DNA of 64,000 nucleotides from the NCBI RefSeq assembly GCF_003390325.1, contig NZ_QUOK01000009.1:1-64000 (forward strand), in the 5' to 3' direction. The translations under genes and the position numbers were made by a program. This stretch comes from Rhodohalobacter sp. SW132. Its GTDB lineage: Bacteria > Bacteroidota > Rhodothermia > Balneolales > Balneolaceae. A model generated the notes under the pieces. The model did no database searches. It was not told the origin of the DNA and saw only the letters and a list, made by a program, of their open reading frames with translations. This document shows, piece after piece, positions 1 through 7,982 of the stretch. Every line of letters starts with the position of its first letter. Within the stretch, counting starts at the first letter, position 1.

Positions 1-258
1 TCGTTCCATACGAGTTTCCGCCAATTCATTCTTTAAGCGACGCAGTTCAGCCTGTTCAGAAGTTAACGACTCGACTCCTTTTCCAGGAAAACTTTCTGTG
101 GAGCCGGCTCCATAGGCCGCTCTCCATTTATAGATCAGTGCTGGTTTTATCCCAAGCTCAGATGCAAGTTCACTGATGTTCTCCCGCTGATAACTCTGCT
201 GGATTACATCAAGCTTGTATTGTTTAGTGTAGCTCTTACGTGTTTTCTTTTTACCCAT
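1..258 (-). CDS. IS3-family transposase OrfA (partial)
   Basis: This is the N-terminal 86 codons of an IS3-family OrfA, cut by the window edge. The reading frame starts at an ATG at 258 and stays open to base 1. It encodes a basic start (MGKKKTRKSYTKQYKLD), then a helix-turn-helix (SELASELGIKPALIYKWR) and the start of the leucine-zipper region (SEQAELRRLKNELAETRMER). OrfA binds the element ends and is normally fused to the DDE catalytic OrfB by ribosomal frameshifting. OrfB must lie outside the window, to the left. The family is clear from the HTH_Tnp_1 pattern; the exact IS group is not. Confidence 0.85.
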   Translation of the reverse strand, partial: MGKKKTRKSYTKQYKLDVIQQSYQRENISELASELGIKPALIYKWRAAYGAGSTESFPGKGVESLTSEQAELRRLKNELAETRMER

Positions 259-297
259 TGGTTATTGTATGATTAAGACACCGCAATATACCTTAAC

Positions 298-326
298 TCC
301 ATGTCCACTCAAATGTAGAAACTCCA
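298..326 (-). repeat. probable terminal inverted repeat of the IS3-family element
   Basis: Read on the minus strand, the segment starts TGGAGTTTCTACATTTGAG and continues into GGACATGGA. IS3-family ends start with TG and often carry GGACA about 20 bases in; from memory of IS150-type ends, GGACA here falls at positions 21-25 as expected. It lies 40-68 bp upstream of the orfA start, as IS3 left ends do. The partner end is outside the window, so this is inference. Confidence 0.4.
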
Positions 327-481
327 AATCTGATGAACATCCCCCTGTTTCCCCCTTTGTTAAGGGGGACTATTACGAAAATTATTTATTAATCGAACTT
401 AGGTTAATACCTATTCTGTACATCATAATTGTACTGATTTCGTGATTTACATCGTAATTAAAAGAATCATATTTTAAGGGC

Positions 482-1384
482 ATGATGCAGACAGATGTTG
501 TTGAAGAAAAAATATCGCAGACAGTACCTCTTAATGAGTGGACTTCCCGGATGGAACGTCACGAGCAGGTATTGAGTGACATTCTCGATCCCTATCTCGA
601 AAAGCGCTCGAAGCAGGAGAAAGATCCCGTGCTCGATTTTCTTTTCCAATATTATAAATTCCGCCCATCGCACCTGCGCAGATGGTCGCCGGGTGTGGAT
701 GTGGTTTTGGAGCACAACGGAAAAACAAACCGACTGCCGGAAGTAAGTGAACTGACGGTTGAACCTGAAACGGCTTTTCTTGATCCCGCTCTCTTCCCTG
801 AAAAACGGCTCCGTGCCACGCGCTGGATTCATGAGCTGCTGGTAAAAACCAATGCGAGCAAACCGTTTTTCGGATGTTTTGGGATGCACGAATGGGCGAT
901 GGTCTACCGGGCGGAGGGAGTTCGCCACAACCAGGTTCCGCTGCGCTTTTCGGATGACAGAATTGCGGAGATCGTGGAATCGCGCCCGGTTCTCTGCACC
1001 CATTTTGACGCCTATCGTTTTTTCACCGATGCCGCCAGGCCGCTGAATAAGCACGATCTCACCCGGGATATATTTCAGGACATGGAGCAGCCGGGCTGTA
1101 TCCACTCCAATATGGATATCTACAAATGGGCCTACAAACTCTACCCGTGGATTTCAAGTGATCTGATCCGTGAAGCCTTTCTGCTGGCGGTTGATGCGCG
1201 CACATTCGATATGAAAGCGAGCCCGTACGACCTGCGTGATCGCGGCCTGGAGCCGATCAAAATTGAAACCGAAGAGGGACGAAAAGTCTACCTGAAGCAT
1301 CAAACCGAGATATGGGAGCGCGGCCTTCCGGTCCGCAAAAAGCTGATTGAGGCGTATCATAAATTGATTTCTTTGGTTGGGTGA
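482..1384 (+). CDS. conserved protein of uncertain function (family often labelled 3-methyladenine DNA glycosylase)
   Basis: A 300-residue soluble protein with no signal peptide. It has conserved blocks KDPVLDFLFQYYKFRP, FFGCFGMHEWAMVYR, LCTHFDAYRFFT, QPGCIHSNMDIYKWAYKLYP and DARTFDMKASPYDL. I recognise these from a family of similar length in Actinobacteria and Bacteroidota that databases often label 3-methyladenine DNA glycosylase, but I see no helix-hairpin-helix or other glycosylase signature, so that label should be doubted. The dense His, Cys, Asp and Trp residues in the blocks look like an active site or metal site. Two ATG codons are adjacent at the start and the first is used here. 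It stands alone, followed by repeats. Confidence 0.8.
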   Translation: MMQTDVVEEKISQTVPLNEWTSRMERHEQVLSDILDPYLEKRSKQEKDPVLDFLFQYYKFRPSHLRRWSPGVDVVLEHNGKTNRLPEVSELTVEPETAFLDPALFPEKRLRATRWIHELLVKTNASKPFFGCFGMHEWAMVYRAEGVRHNQVPLRFSDDRIAEIVESRPVLCTHFDAYRFFTDAARPLNKHDLTRDIFQDMEQPGCIHSNMDIYKWAYKLYPWISSDLIREAFLLAVDARTFDMKASPYDLRDRGLEPIKIETEEGRKVYLKHQTEIWERGLPVRKKLIEAYHKLISLVG

Positions 1385-1462
1385 ACCCACCCCTCTCCTC
1401 CTGGGAGGAGACCGACTCCAAAGCGTCTGCCGAAGGCGGATAGCGACGAGTCAGAGGTGGGT
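1385..1462. repeat. short mosaic repeat, copy 1 (ACCCACCCCT ... AGAGGTGGGT ends)
   Basis: The segment is bounded by inverted ends ACCCACCCCT and CAGAGGTGGGT. It carries CTCTCCTCCTGGGAGGAG and a block AAAGCGTCTGCCGAAGGC that recurs, with few changes, at about 1710-1730 and 58700-58718. It starts right after the upstream stop codon and can fold into several hairpins. No protein is encoded convincingly on either strand. Confidence 0.7.
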
Positions 1463-1492
1463 ACGTGGCCTCGGGCACCATGCAACAACGTG

Positions 1493-1753
1493 ACCCACCC
1501 CTGACCACCAAAAGACCACGCAATTAGCGTGACTTTTGTCGGTCTGTCCCCTCCGTGGGATGGGAGAAGTATCAGATCGAAAATTACGTTGAAGTTTGCC
1601 ACACATTTCACGTTTTCCTGCTGAATGATTTCTGATCTAACTACATAGCAATTTTTTAAGGTTACGAATCTGAAAGAAAATTCTCTCCTCCTGGGAGGAG
1701 ACCGACTCCAAAGCGACTGCCGCAGGCAGGTCAGCGACGAGTCAGAGGTGGGT
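1493..1753. repeat. longer mosaic repeat, copy 2, same ends as copy 1
   Basis: The segment starts ACCCACCCCTGA and ends TCAGAGGTGGGT, so the ends are an inverted pair. The left part has a small hairpin (ACGCAATTAGCGT) and TCCCCTCCGTGGGATGGGAG. The right part nearly repeats the whole of copy 1. Between them is about 100 bp of unrelated AT-rich sequence. It looks like a non-autonomous mosaic repeat rather than a gene; the 172-codon frame on the minus strand across it has no recognisable protein character. Confidence 0.65.
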
Positions 1754-1871
1754 TGCTGGAGCATCCACCACGCGCATCGGATCCACCCATGCGGAATCGC
1801 TGGACGCGATTGCCCCTGTCCCTTCCCGAAAAATCGGGACCAAGTGTGGCCGATGGATGGAAAGGCATATA

Positions 1872-3098
1872 TCACTCCGGAAATGATATTTTTCCGAAGT
1901 TAATTTTCTTCACGCCCGACTCTGTTTCCATCGGAAAACCCTCTCCGGCCAGCATTTCGTTTGCCAGAACAGCGAAAATCAGTCCCTCTTTTGCATCGGG
2001 ATCAAAGCCCAGCTTTGAAAAGTTTTGCAGATCGGCATCGGGCAGTAACTCGCTCAGCCGTTTTATCAGAACGGGGTTATGCGCACCACCGCCACTCACA
2101 TAAATACTGCTTTTTTGTGATGCAGCCGGATGCCGGGATAAGTTCTGAGTGATTGTAACCGCCGATAGTTCTGTAACGGTTGCCACCAGATCCTCCGGTG
2201 AGACCGATTGTAAATCAAGCCCTTCAGTTTTCAGTTGCCGTTCGATCCAGCCGAGGTTAAAATATTCAGGCCCTGTGGATTTGGATCCTTTTTCCTTGAA
2301 CCAAAGGTCGTTCAGCATCGCCCTTAGCAGATCATACCTGACAGAACCGGAAGCTGCTATCAATCCATCTTTATCAAACGGCTGATCGAAAAATTTCTGT
2401 ACGGTGTTGTCAATCAGGGTGTTACCCGGTCCTGTATCAGTGGTAAATCCTTTCTGATCCCTGCTGCTTTTCGCCGGAAGCAGTGTATAGTTCGCTATTC
2501 CGCCGATATTCAGCAGAACCCGGTCCTCCTTTTCATTTCCAAACAAAATCCGATCGACCAGCGCCGCCATCGGGGCACCTTCTCCGCCGTGTGCAATATG
2601 TTTTTGCCGGAAATCGCTGATGGTTAAAATACCCGTTTGTGCGGCGATCTGATCCCCATCCCCGATCTGCAGCGTGCTGTTAATCTGCTTTTCGCCATCA
2701 GTCTGCTTTTCGCCATCAGATTGTGCGCTTGCAGGATCGTGAAAAACCGTCTGTCCGTGACTTGCAATACAGTCCACATCACCGGGTTCCAAACCCCACT
2801 CTTTCAGAGCCGACCGAATCATTCCGGCATGAAGAATGCCGACCTGAGTGTGAAGATGGCAAAGCTCTTTTAGCGCCACTGCTTCCACCGAACTGACCGC
2901 CTTCAGCTTCAATTTCTGCGCCGGCGTGTATCCCACCGTCATAAAATGGGTGACGTTCGCTTCCGTATGATCCCCCGAACCGCTGATGGTGCAAAGCGCA
3001 ATATCCAGCCCGTCAAGGGAGGTGCCGCTCATCAGGCCGATGATTTTACGTGATTTTTTCTCTGATACTTTCTGAAGCTGAATCAATGATTGGTTCAT
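1872..3098 (-). CDS. anmK: anhydro-N-acetylmuramic acid kinase AnmK
   Basis: AnmK phosphorylates and opens 1,6-anhydro-N-acetylmuramic acid to give MurNAc 6-phosphate, for recycling of peptidoglycan in the cytoplasm. The 408-residue product has the family start IIGLMSGTSLDGLDIAL, the conserved LQIGDGDQIAAQTGI and GGEGAPMAALVD blocks, LNIGGIANYT and DTGPGNTLID. The start at 3098 (MNQSLIQLQ) is preferred over an in-frame codon 39 codons upstream because that extension is hydrophobic, unlike the family, and overlaps the divergent gene at 3165. An exact 18-bp tandem duplication adds a repeated DGEKQ(T/I) near residues 130-145. Confidence 0.93.
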   Translation of the reverse strand: MNQSLIQLQKVSEKKSRKIIGLMSGTSLDGLDIALCTISGSGDHTEANVTHFMTVGYTPAQKLKLKAVSSVEAVALKELCHLHTQVGILHAGMIRSALKEWGLEPGDVDCIASHGQTVFHDPASAQSDGEKQTDGEKQINSTLQIGDGDQIAAQTGILTISDFRQKHIAHGGEGAPMAALVDRILFGNEKEDRVLLNIGGIANYTLLPAKSSRDQKGFTTDTGPGNTLIDNTVQKFFDQPFDKDGLIAASGSVRYDLLRAMLNDLWFKEKGSKSTGPEYFNLGWIERQLKTEGLDLQSVSPEDLVATVTELSAVTITQNLSRHPAASQKSSIYVSGGGAHNPVLIKRLSELLPDADLQNFSKLGFDPDAKEGLIFAVLANEMLAGEGFPMETESGVKKINFGKISFPE

Positions 3099-3164
3099 GA
3101 TAATGGAATCGATATTTTTATATCTTTCAAAAATCGCAACAACATAATTTAAAGAAGGAAATTG

Positions 3165-3416
3165 ATGGCTGATGAATCGGAACAGGAATATCAGGCATGG
3201 CAGGAAGATATCCAATACCTGGTAGATGTATTAAAAGAGAGTTTTGAATCCACAGACGCCTCTTATTACCAGGATGATTTAAATAACATTCTCTATGTAG
3301 AGCTGGAGGGGCTTGACGATTACTCTGATGAAGAAATTACGGAGATCGCCAAGCCGATCCTGGAAGAACTGGATCTCGATTTTGAGGATATTTTTCTGCT
3401 TCCAAAGAACGTTTGA
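3165..3416 (+). CDS. small acidic protein, unknown function
   Basis: An 83-residue, strongly acidic, helical product (MADESEQEYQAWQED ... DFEDIFLLPKNV). It has no signal peptide, membrane segment or motif that I recognise. The ATG at 3165 has a good ribosome binding site (AAGAAGGAA) about 6 bases upstream. A TTG directly before it is in frame but less likely. It is divergent from anmK, with only 66 bp between the two starts, so the promoters share that spacer. The threonine synthase gene follows in the same direction after 123 bp. Coding character is supported by the ribosome binding site and the coherent acidic composition; function is unknown. Confidence 0.7.
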   Translation: MADESEQEYQAWQEDIQYLVDVLKESFESTDASYYQDDLNNILYVELEGLDDYSDEEITEIAKPILEELDLDFEDIFLLPKNV

Positions 3417-3457
3417 TTATAAAATGGGCGTGTTATTTGTGCGAATAAAAAAACTAA

Positions 3458-3465
3458 AAGCGCTT
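3458..3465. promoter_or_regulatory. AAGCGCTT palindrome, possible LacI-type operator
   Basis: A perfect 8-bp palindrome in the context TAAAAGCGCTTCCA, 75 bp upstream of the threonine synthase start. The same core occurs upstream of three other genes in the window (near 33511, 41888 and 44444). Binding by a LacI/CcpA-type regulator is inference. Confidence 0.35.
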
Positions 3466-3539
3466 CCATTCGTGTTTCAGCTTTGCCGCATCAATTCGTA
3501 TTTTCCACATCATAGAACATAAACAGAGCAACAATAGGA

Positions 3540-5243
3540 ATGTCAGAAATTCATACCGGGTATAAAATGACCTGCATCATGTGCGGTGCAGAAAACAGTG
3601 AAAAGGAAACATCCACCTATTGTACTTCATGCGGTGGTGTGCTGCAGATTGAATATGATCAGGTCAGGAAAGAAATTCAGTATCCGCTTGCTTCCATGGC
3701 GGAAGATCCCCTGAAAAATCATCCCTCTGCCCTGCGGCGGCTGAATCGACTTTCTGATGAGTACGCCGCTGAACTCTACGCTAAACTTGAATTTGAGCAT
3801 CCTACCGGCTGTTTCAAAGATCGCGGGAGCTATATTGAAGTTCAAAAAGCGCTGGAGCTGGGAGCAGATGCTATCTGCCTCGCCTCCACCGGGAACATGG
3901 CGGCATCGGTAGCGGCCTATGCCTGTTACTTTAAGATACCCTGTTATGTGTTTGTACCGGAGCGGACATCCGAAGCAAAACTTGCCCAGGCAACCATTTA
4001 CGATGCTACCATCATCCGGATCCAGGGTGATTTCACCAAATGCGAAGCACTCTGCCGTGAGTTTGCAAAATCGGGCAATTACTATCTTGCAGGTGACTAT
4101 GTATTCAGGGAAGAGGGGCAAAAATCGTTTTCGTATGAACTGGTTGATCAGCAAAATGAGCCGTTCGACTATATTTTTATCCCGGTGGGATGCGGCACCA
4201 ATTTCGGCGCGATTTATAAAGGATTTAAAGAGATGAAAGAGGCCGGCCTCATCGATTCCATTCCGCATCTGGTGGCGGTTCAGCCGGAAAGCAGCTCGCC
4301 GGTAGTACAGGGAATTTTCAAGAGAGAGAAGGTGATTGACACCCAATCGAGCACCATGGCTTCGTCCGTGGCTGCATCCAACCCGATCGACTTTTACAAA
4401 GTGCTCCGCGGAATTGATGATACAAATGGAGAAGCCCTTACCGTAACAGAAGATGAAATTCTTGAATCTCTGCGGGAGATGGCTACCAAAGAAGGGCATT
4501 TTACAGAACCGGCTTGTGCCCTGCCGCTGGCATCCTTTAAAAACCATCCCGATCTGTTCAAAGGCAAACGATGCCTGTTTGTACTGACGGGATCCGGGCT
4601 GAAAGACACAAAAGTGGTTGCCACACACTCTCTCACTGCACCCGTTTTAAAACCCGATCTGGATCACATTCACACCTACATCAACTCCGGGTTTGTGGAG
4701 ATACAGAAAAAAACGTTCGGTAAATCGAGGGATACCGCGCTTGCAAACCTGAAGATGGGCGAAAATCATGAACGGATGTACAAAGAGCATGTGGAGCGGA
4801 TGAACAAGCGAGGTAAAACGCTCCGGAAAAATGAACTTGAGTACCTTCAGACGATGGTTCTGAACGAAGAAACCGGCCTGGAATTTCCTGCCGAAGTGCT
4901 GGACTATAAAGTAACCATGCGGAAAGAAGAACTGGTTGAGGCGGGAGTAAAACTGCTGATCGGCGGAAAAGAGATCATTTCAAAAGGAAAAGGTGTCGGT
5001 CCGATTGACGCTGTGCTGAACGCGATAAAATCAGAAACCGACAACCAGATTCCGCTGGAAGTCATAAACCATGAAGTTGAAATCCTGAGTCCGGATACCG
5101 ACTCCCTGGTGATCGTAACTCTCACCCTTGGAAAAGACGGACAGCAGTGGAGAACCAACGGAGCATCCGCCGATACCATCGAAGCTGTGATTAAAGCATA
5201 TGAAAAAGGACTGGCGATCGCACAAAAAGCAATACTTGCCTGA
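3540..5243 (+). CDS. threonine synthase-like PLP enzyme fused to a LeuA-type allosteric domain
   Basis: Threonine synthase converts O-phosphohomoserine to threonine with PLP. Residues 12-31 form a zinc ribbon (CIMC ... CTSC). The PLP fold runs to about residue 370, with the Schiff-base lysine at 93 in PTGCFKDRGS and the STGNMAASVAAYA motif. A helical linker follows. Residues 447-567 match the regulatory domain of 2-isopropylmalate and citramalate synthases: EVLDYKVTMRKEEL, IGGKEIISKGKGVGPIDA, a second half LEVINHEVEILSPDTDSLV, then WRTNGASADTIEAVIKAYEKGL. In that family the domain binds leucine or isoleucine as feedback inhibitor. Fusion to threonine synthase suggests branched-chain amino-acid control at the threonine step. 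Other PALP activities such as cysteate synthase cannot be ruled out. Confidence 0.85.
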   Translation: MSEIHTGYKMTCIMCGAENSEKETSTYCTSCGGVLQIEYDQVRKEIQYPLASMAEDPLKNHPSALRRLNRLSDEYAAELYAKLEFEHPTGCFKDRGSYIEVQKALELGADAICLASTGNMAASVAAYACYFKIPCYVFVPERTSEAKLAQATIYDATIIRIQGDFTKCEALCREFAKSGNYYLAGDYVFREEGQKSFSYELVDQQNEPFDYIFIPVGCGTNFGAIYKGFKEMKEAGLIDSIPHLVAVQPESSSPVVQGIFKREKVIDTQSSTMASSVAASNPIDFYKVLRGIDDTNGEALTVTEDEILESLREMATKEGHFTEPACALPLASFKNHPDLFKGKRCLFVLTGSGLKDTKVVATHSLTAPVLKPDLDHIHTYINSGFVEIQKKTFGKSRDTALANLKMGENHERMYKEHVERMNKRGKTLRKNELEYLQTMVLNEETGLEFPAEVLDYKVTMRKEELVEAGVKLLIGGKEIISKGKGVGPIDAVLNAIKSETDNQIPLEVINHEVEILSPDTDSLVIVTLTLGKDGQQWRTNGASADTIEAVIKAYEKGLAIAQKAILA

Positions 5244-5297
5244 CCGGGAAAAAAGTCTTAAATTTATAGACAAATTTCAAGAAGGTGCGGAGGCACG

Positions 5298-5735
5298 ATG
5301 AGTCGATCCCCTAAAATAAATACGGTAAACGAGGCGGCCACTAAATATCAGGCCGCTCCAAACGAAGAATATCAGCTCGTAGAACAGGCGCATCGCGGAG
5401 TACCTGCCGGGGCTTTTTTTGATATTCTCGGGTTCTCCGGCCTCACCAAGGAGGAGCTCTCCGGTTTGCTCGATGTCTCTTTCAAAACCATTCAGCGCTA
5501 TCAAAACGATGGAAAAAAACTAAACGCGCTAAACAGCGAGCAGCTTCTCAAAATGATCACTCTCTATCAAAAAGCAGAAGATGTATTTGGCGATCTTGTA
5601 TCATTCAATCGCTGGCTGCGCAAACCGGCTATTGGCCTCGGCAATCAACATCCTCTCAAATATATGCAAACACCGGGCGGTATCGATCTAATTATGGATG
5701 AGTTGCGTCGCATCGAGTTTGGGGCGCTGGCGTAG
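5298..5735 (+). CDS. Xre/MbcA/ParS-type antitoxin (DUF2384)
   Basis: A 145-residue antitoxin of the Xre-RES type II systems. The middle has a short Xre-like helix-turn-helix (LSGLLDVSFKTIQRYQNDGKKL). The C-terminal part has the DUF2384 toxin-binding pattern: ALNSEQLLKMITLYQKAEDVFGD, then FNRWLRKPAIGLGN and HPLKYMQTPGGIDLIMDELRRIEFG. It would repress its own promoter and block the NAD+ pocket of the RES toxin. The partner follows 108 bp downstream, an unusually wide gap; most pairs nearly overlap. The gap starts with a GGGTTCAGGGTTCAG repeat also found near 10870, so a repeat insertion may have opened it. Confidence 0.9.
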   Translation: MSRSPKINTVNEAATKYQAAPNEEYQLVEQAHRGVPAGAFFDILGFSGLTKEELSGLLDVSFKTIQRYQNDGKKLNALNSEQLLKMITLYQKAEDVFGDLVSFNRWLRKPAIGLGNQHPLKYMQTPGGIDLIMDELRRIEFGALA

Positions 5736-5843
5736 TGCAAGGTACAGGGTTCAGGGTTCAGAAAAACCTTATTTGTTGATTATAATCAGGCGAATTGCGC
5801 ATTGAATGAATCGAATCATATGATATCGATAAAGTAGTTTTTT

Positions 5844-6317
5844 ATGATCGTTTACCGAATCACAACGGCAAAATGGGCTGATAAGCTGACCGGATCGGGG
5901 TTTCCGGCCCGTTGGAATCCGCGTCATGTTCATGTGGTCTACACGGCCGGAAGCATTGCGCTTGCGTGCCTCGAAAACCTGGTGCACCGCTCCGGGGAAG
6001 GGTTGAACCTGAATTTTCGACTGACTGAAATTGAAATTCCTGAATCTGCATCAGTTACAAGTATTTCTGTGCAAGAACTGCCGGAAAAGTGGCATACAAT
6101 GAGCGGCTATCCGGCCTGTCAGCAGATTGGAAGAGATTGGGTGGATAATGGAAAAAGCTGCCTGCTGCGTGTTCCCTCTTCTATTATACCTGATGAGACG
6201 AATGTACTGATCAACCCAAATCATCCGGAATTTGAGAAGATCTTCATCAAGGAAATCCGGGAGTTTTCGTTTGATGAGAGGTTGATGAAAAGTGGTCACA
6301 TTAGCACTGCTCAGTAA
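5844..6317 (+). CDS. RES-domain toxin (NAD+-degrading)
   Basis: A 157-residue RES toxin, partner of the preceding antitoxin. It has the family start MIVYRITTAKWADKLTGSG, then the conserved Arg/Trp block PARWNPRHVHVVYTAGSIALACLENLVH, and late motifs WVDNGKSCLLRVPS and NVLINPNHPEF. The letters R, E and S that name the domain come from such conserved polar residues. Characterised relatives (MbcT, ParT) consume NAD+ by phosphorolysis or modify host enzymes; which applies here is unknown. The length matches the family and no frame damage is seen, so it is probably functional. Confidence 0.9.
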   Translation: MIVYRITTAKWADKLTGSGFPARWNPRHVHVVYTAGSIALACLENLVHRSGEGLNLNFRLTEIEIPESASVTSISVQELPEKWHTMSGYPACQQIGRDWVDNGKSCLLRVPSSIIPDETNVLINPNHPEFEKIFIKEIREFSFDERLMKSGHISTAQ

Positions 6318-6410
6318 AAGAATTTCATTATATATTTACTGTATCGTCATCGGCTTACAACCACGTTCACTGCGCAAATTAGACCTTAACACCAATAACC
6401 CACACACATT

Positions 6411-7007
6411 TTGATCTACGAATTTAACGGATATAAACCCGTCATCCATGAAAGTGCCTTCATCCATCCGCAGGCAGCGGTGACTGGGAATGTGATAATT
6501 GGGAAGGATGTGTATATCGGTCCGGGAGCAGCAATCCGTGGCGACTGGGGCAAAATTGTGATTGAGGATGGCTGTAATGTTCAGGAAAACTGCACCATCC
6601 ACATGTTTCCGGGCGTGACGGTGACGCTGCATAAATCGGCACATATCGGTCACGGAGCGATCATTCACGGATCAACAATTGGTAAAAATACCTTAGTGGG
6701 GATGAATGCCGTGGTGATGGACAACGTCACCATCGGTAAAGAGTGCATCATCGGGGCGCTGGCTTTTGTGAAAGAGGGAACCAACATTCCCGATCGAAAA
6801 GTGGTGGTGGGTAATCCCGCTAAAATTGTAAAAGATGTTACAGATGAGATGGCTAAATGGAAAACCGAAGGAACCGGATGGTATCAGCGGCTGCCGGGTC
6901 AAATGAAACAGAGCTGGAAAGAGTGCAAGCCTCTCAGAGAAGTTCCGGAAGATCGAAAAGACCAGGAGTCAGGGTATCAGACGTGGAACAAACAGAAACA
7001 GAGTTAA
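6411..7007 (+). CDS. paaY: PaaY-like gamma-carbonic-anhydrase-fold protein
   Basis: A left-handed beta-helix protein of 198 residues. It has repeated hexapeptides (IHPQAAVTGNVIIGKDVYIGPGAAIRGDWG) and the three metal-ligand histidines typical of the fold in CTIHMF, HIGHGAIIHG. The NAVVMDNVTIGKECIIGA and GNPAKIVKD blocks match PaaY, which in phenylacetate breakdown is a thioesterase or quality-control enzyme. The start is a TTG at 6411, chosen because the family begins at exactly this point; no ATG fits and no clear ribosome binding site is seen. Glutaminase follows 16 bp downstream, so the two may be co-transcribed. paaZ lies 1.8 kb further on. A plain gamma-class carbonic anhydrase is the alternative. 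Confidence 0.8.
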   Translation: MIYEFNGYKPVIHESAFIHPQAAVTGNVIIGKDVYIGPGAAIRGDWGKIVIEDGCNVQENCTIHMFPGVTVTLHKSAHIGHGAIIHGSTIGKNTLVGMNAVVMDNVTIGKECIIGALAFVKEGTNIPDRKVVVGNPAKIVKDVTDEMAKWKTEGTGWYQRLPGQMKQSWKECKPLREVPEDRKDQESGYQTWNKQKQS

Positions 7008-7023
7008 TCATTAATGTAACTCC

Positions 7024-7938
7024 ATGGACTACCAGGCAGCGATTTCTAAAATCTATAACGAAATAAAGAATATTGAAGATTCCGGTAAGGTTGCTACCTA
7101 TATCCCGGAACTGGCAGGCATTGATCCCAACAAGTTTGGAGTTCACCTGACCACCCTTGAAGACAAGCACTTCTCAATGGGAGATTCAGATGAAAAATTC
7201 TCCATCCAGAGTATTGCCAAGGTGCTCTCTCTTACCCTCGCGTACAACCTGGAGGAGGATAACCTATGGAAACGAATGGGCGTTGAGCCTTCCGGGGCAC
7301 CGTTTAATTCTCTCACGCTGCTTGAATACAATAATGGAGTTCCAAGAAACCCGATGATTAATTCAGGAGCGATTGTCGTGTGTGATATCCTGATCAATCA
7401 TCTGAAAAATCCAAAGCAGGAGCTGATTGAATTTATACGCCATGTATCGGGAAATTCAGAAATCTCCTATTCAGAAAGAATTTCCAAATCAGAAAAATCT
7501 GTCGGCTACAGGAACGCATCTCTCATTCACCTGATGAAAGCATACGATAATATTCACAACGATATCGACGAAGTTCTGGATCTCTATTTCAGCCTCTGCT
7601 CTATTGAAATGACCTGTAAGGAGCTATCAAAAACGTTCCTTTACCTCGCCGGATACGGAGTGTGTCCCTATACTGAAAACAGGGTGGTTTCCGCAAGTAA
7701 ATCGAAGCGCATCAACGCCATTATGCAGCTATGCGGAATGTATGACGAAGCGGGTGAATTCTCGTTTCGAACGGGGCTGCCGGGAAAAAGCGGCGTTGGA
7801 GGTGGAATTGTGGCCGTGCTCCCCAACCATTATAGTATTGCTGTCTGGAGCCCAAAACTGAATCCAAAGGGGAATTCGTTCAAGGGGATGGAATTTCTGG
7901 AGAGGTTTACAACAGAGACGGAGTCTTCTGTTTTTTAG
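7024..7938 (+). CDS. glsA: glutaminase A
   Basis: Glutaminase hydrolyses glutamine to glutamate and ammonia in the cytoplasm. The 304-residue length fits the family. It has the serine-dependent beta-lactamase-like fold with the catalytic SxxK in FSIQSIAKVLSLTLAY, then MGVEPSGAPFNSL, PRNPMINSGAIVVCDIL, the LYFSLCSIEMTCKELSK helix, and SGVGGGIVAVLPN near the end. The ATG at 7024 lies 16 bp after the paaY-like stop, which suggests one transcript. A 33-bp palindrome just after the stop can act as terminator. Confidence 0.95.
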   Translation: MDYQAAISKIYNEIKNIEDSGKVATYIPELAGIDPNKFGVHLTTLEDKHFSMGDSDEKFSIQSIAKVLSLTLAYNLEEDNLWKRMGVEPSGAPFNSLTLLEYNNGVPRNPMINSGAIVVCDILINHLKNPKQELIEFIRHVSGNSEISYSERISKSEKSVGYRNASLIHLMKAYDNIHNDIDEVLDLYFSLCSIEMTCKELSKTFLYLAGYGVCPYTENRVVSASKSKRINAIMQLCGMYDEAGEFSFRTGLPGKSGVGGGIVAVLPNHYSIAVWSPKLNPKGNSFKGMEFLERFTTETESSVF

Positions 7939-7946
7939 GAATCAAA

Positions 7947-7979
7947 AACCCTCCAAGGGATACAAACCCTTGGAGGGTT
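7947..7979. repeat. AACCCTCCAAGGG palindrome (REP-like), also possible bidirectional terminator
   Basis: A perfect inverted repeat with 13-bp arms and a 7-base loop, between two convergent stop codons (glsA and the RAYT transposase). The same palindrome with a different loop lies just upstream of the RAYT gene (8618-8650) and again at 57047-57079. Confidence 0.85.
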
Positions 7980-7982
7980 GGA

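Noticed and set aside
1357-1875. 172-codon minus-strand frame across the mosaic repeats
   Set aside because: It is made of repeat DNA with low-complexity translation and no ribosome binding site.
3627-4628. 333-codon frame on the minus strand
   Set aside because: It is a shadow of the threonine synthase fusion gene, which has intact motifs along the other strand.
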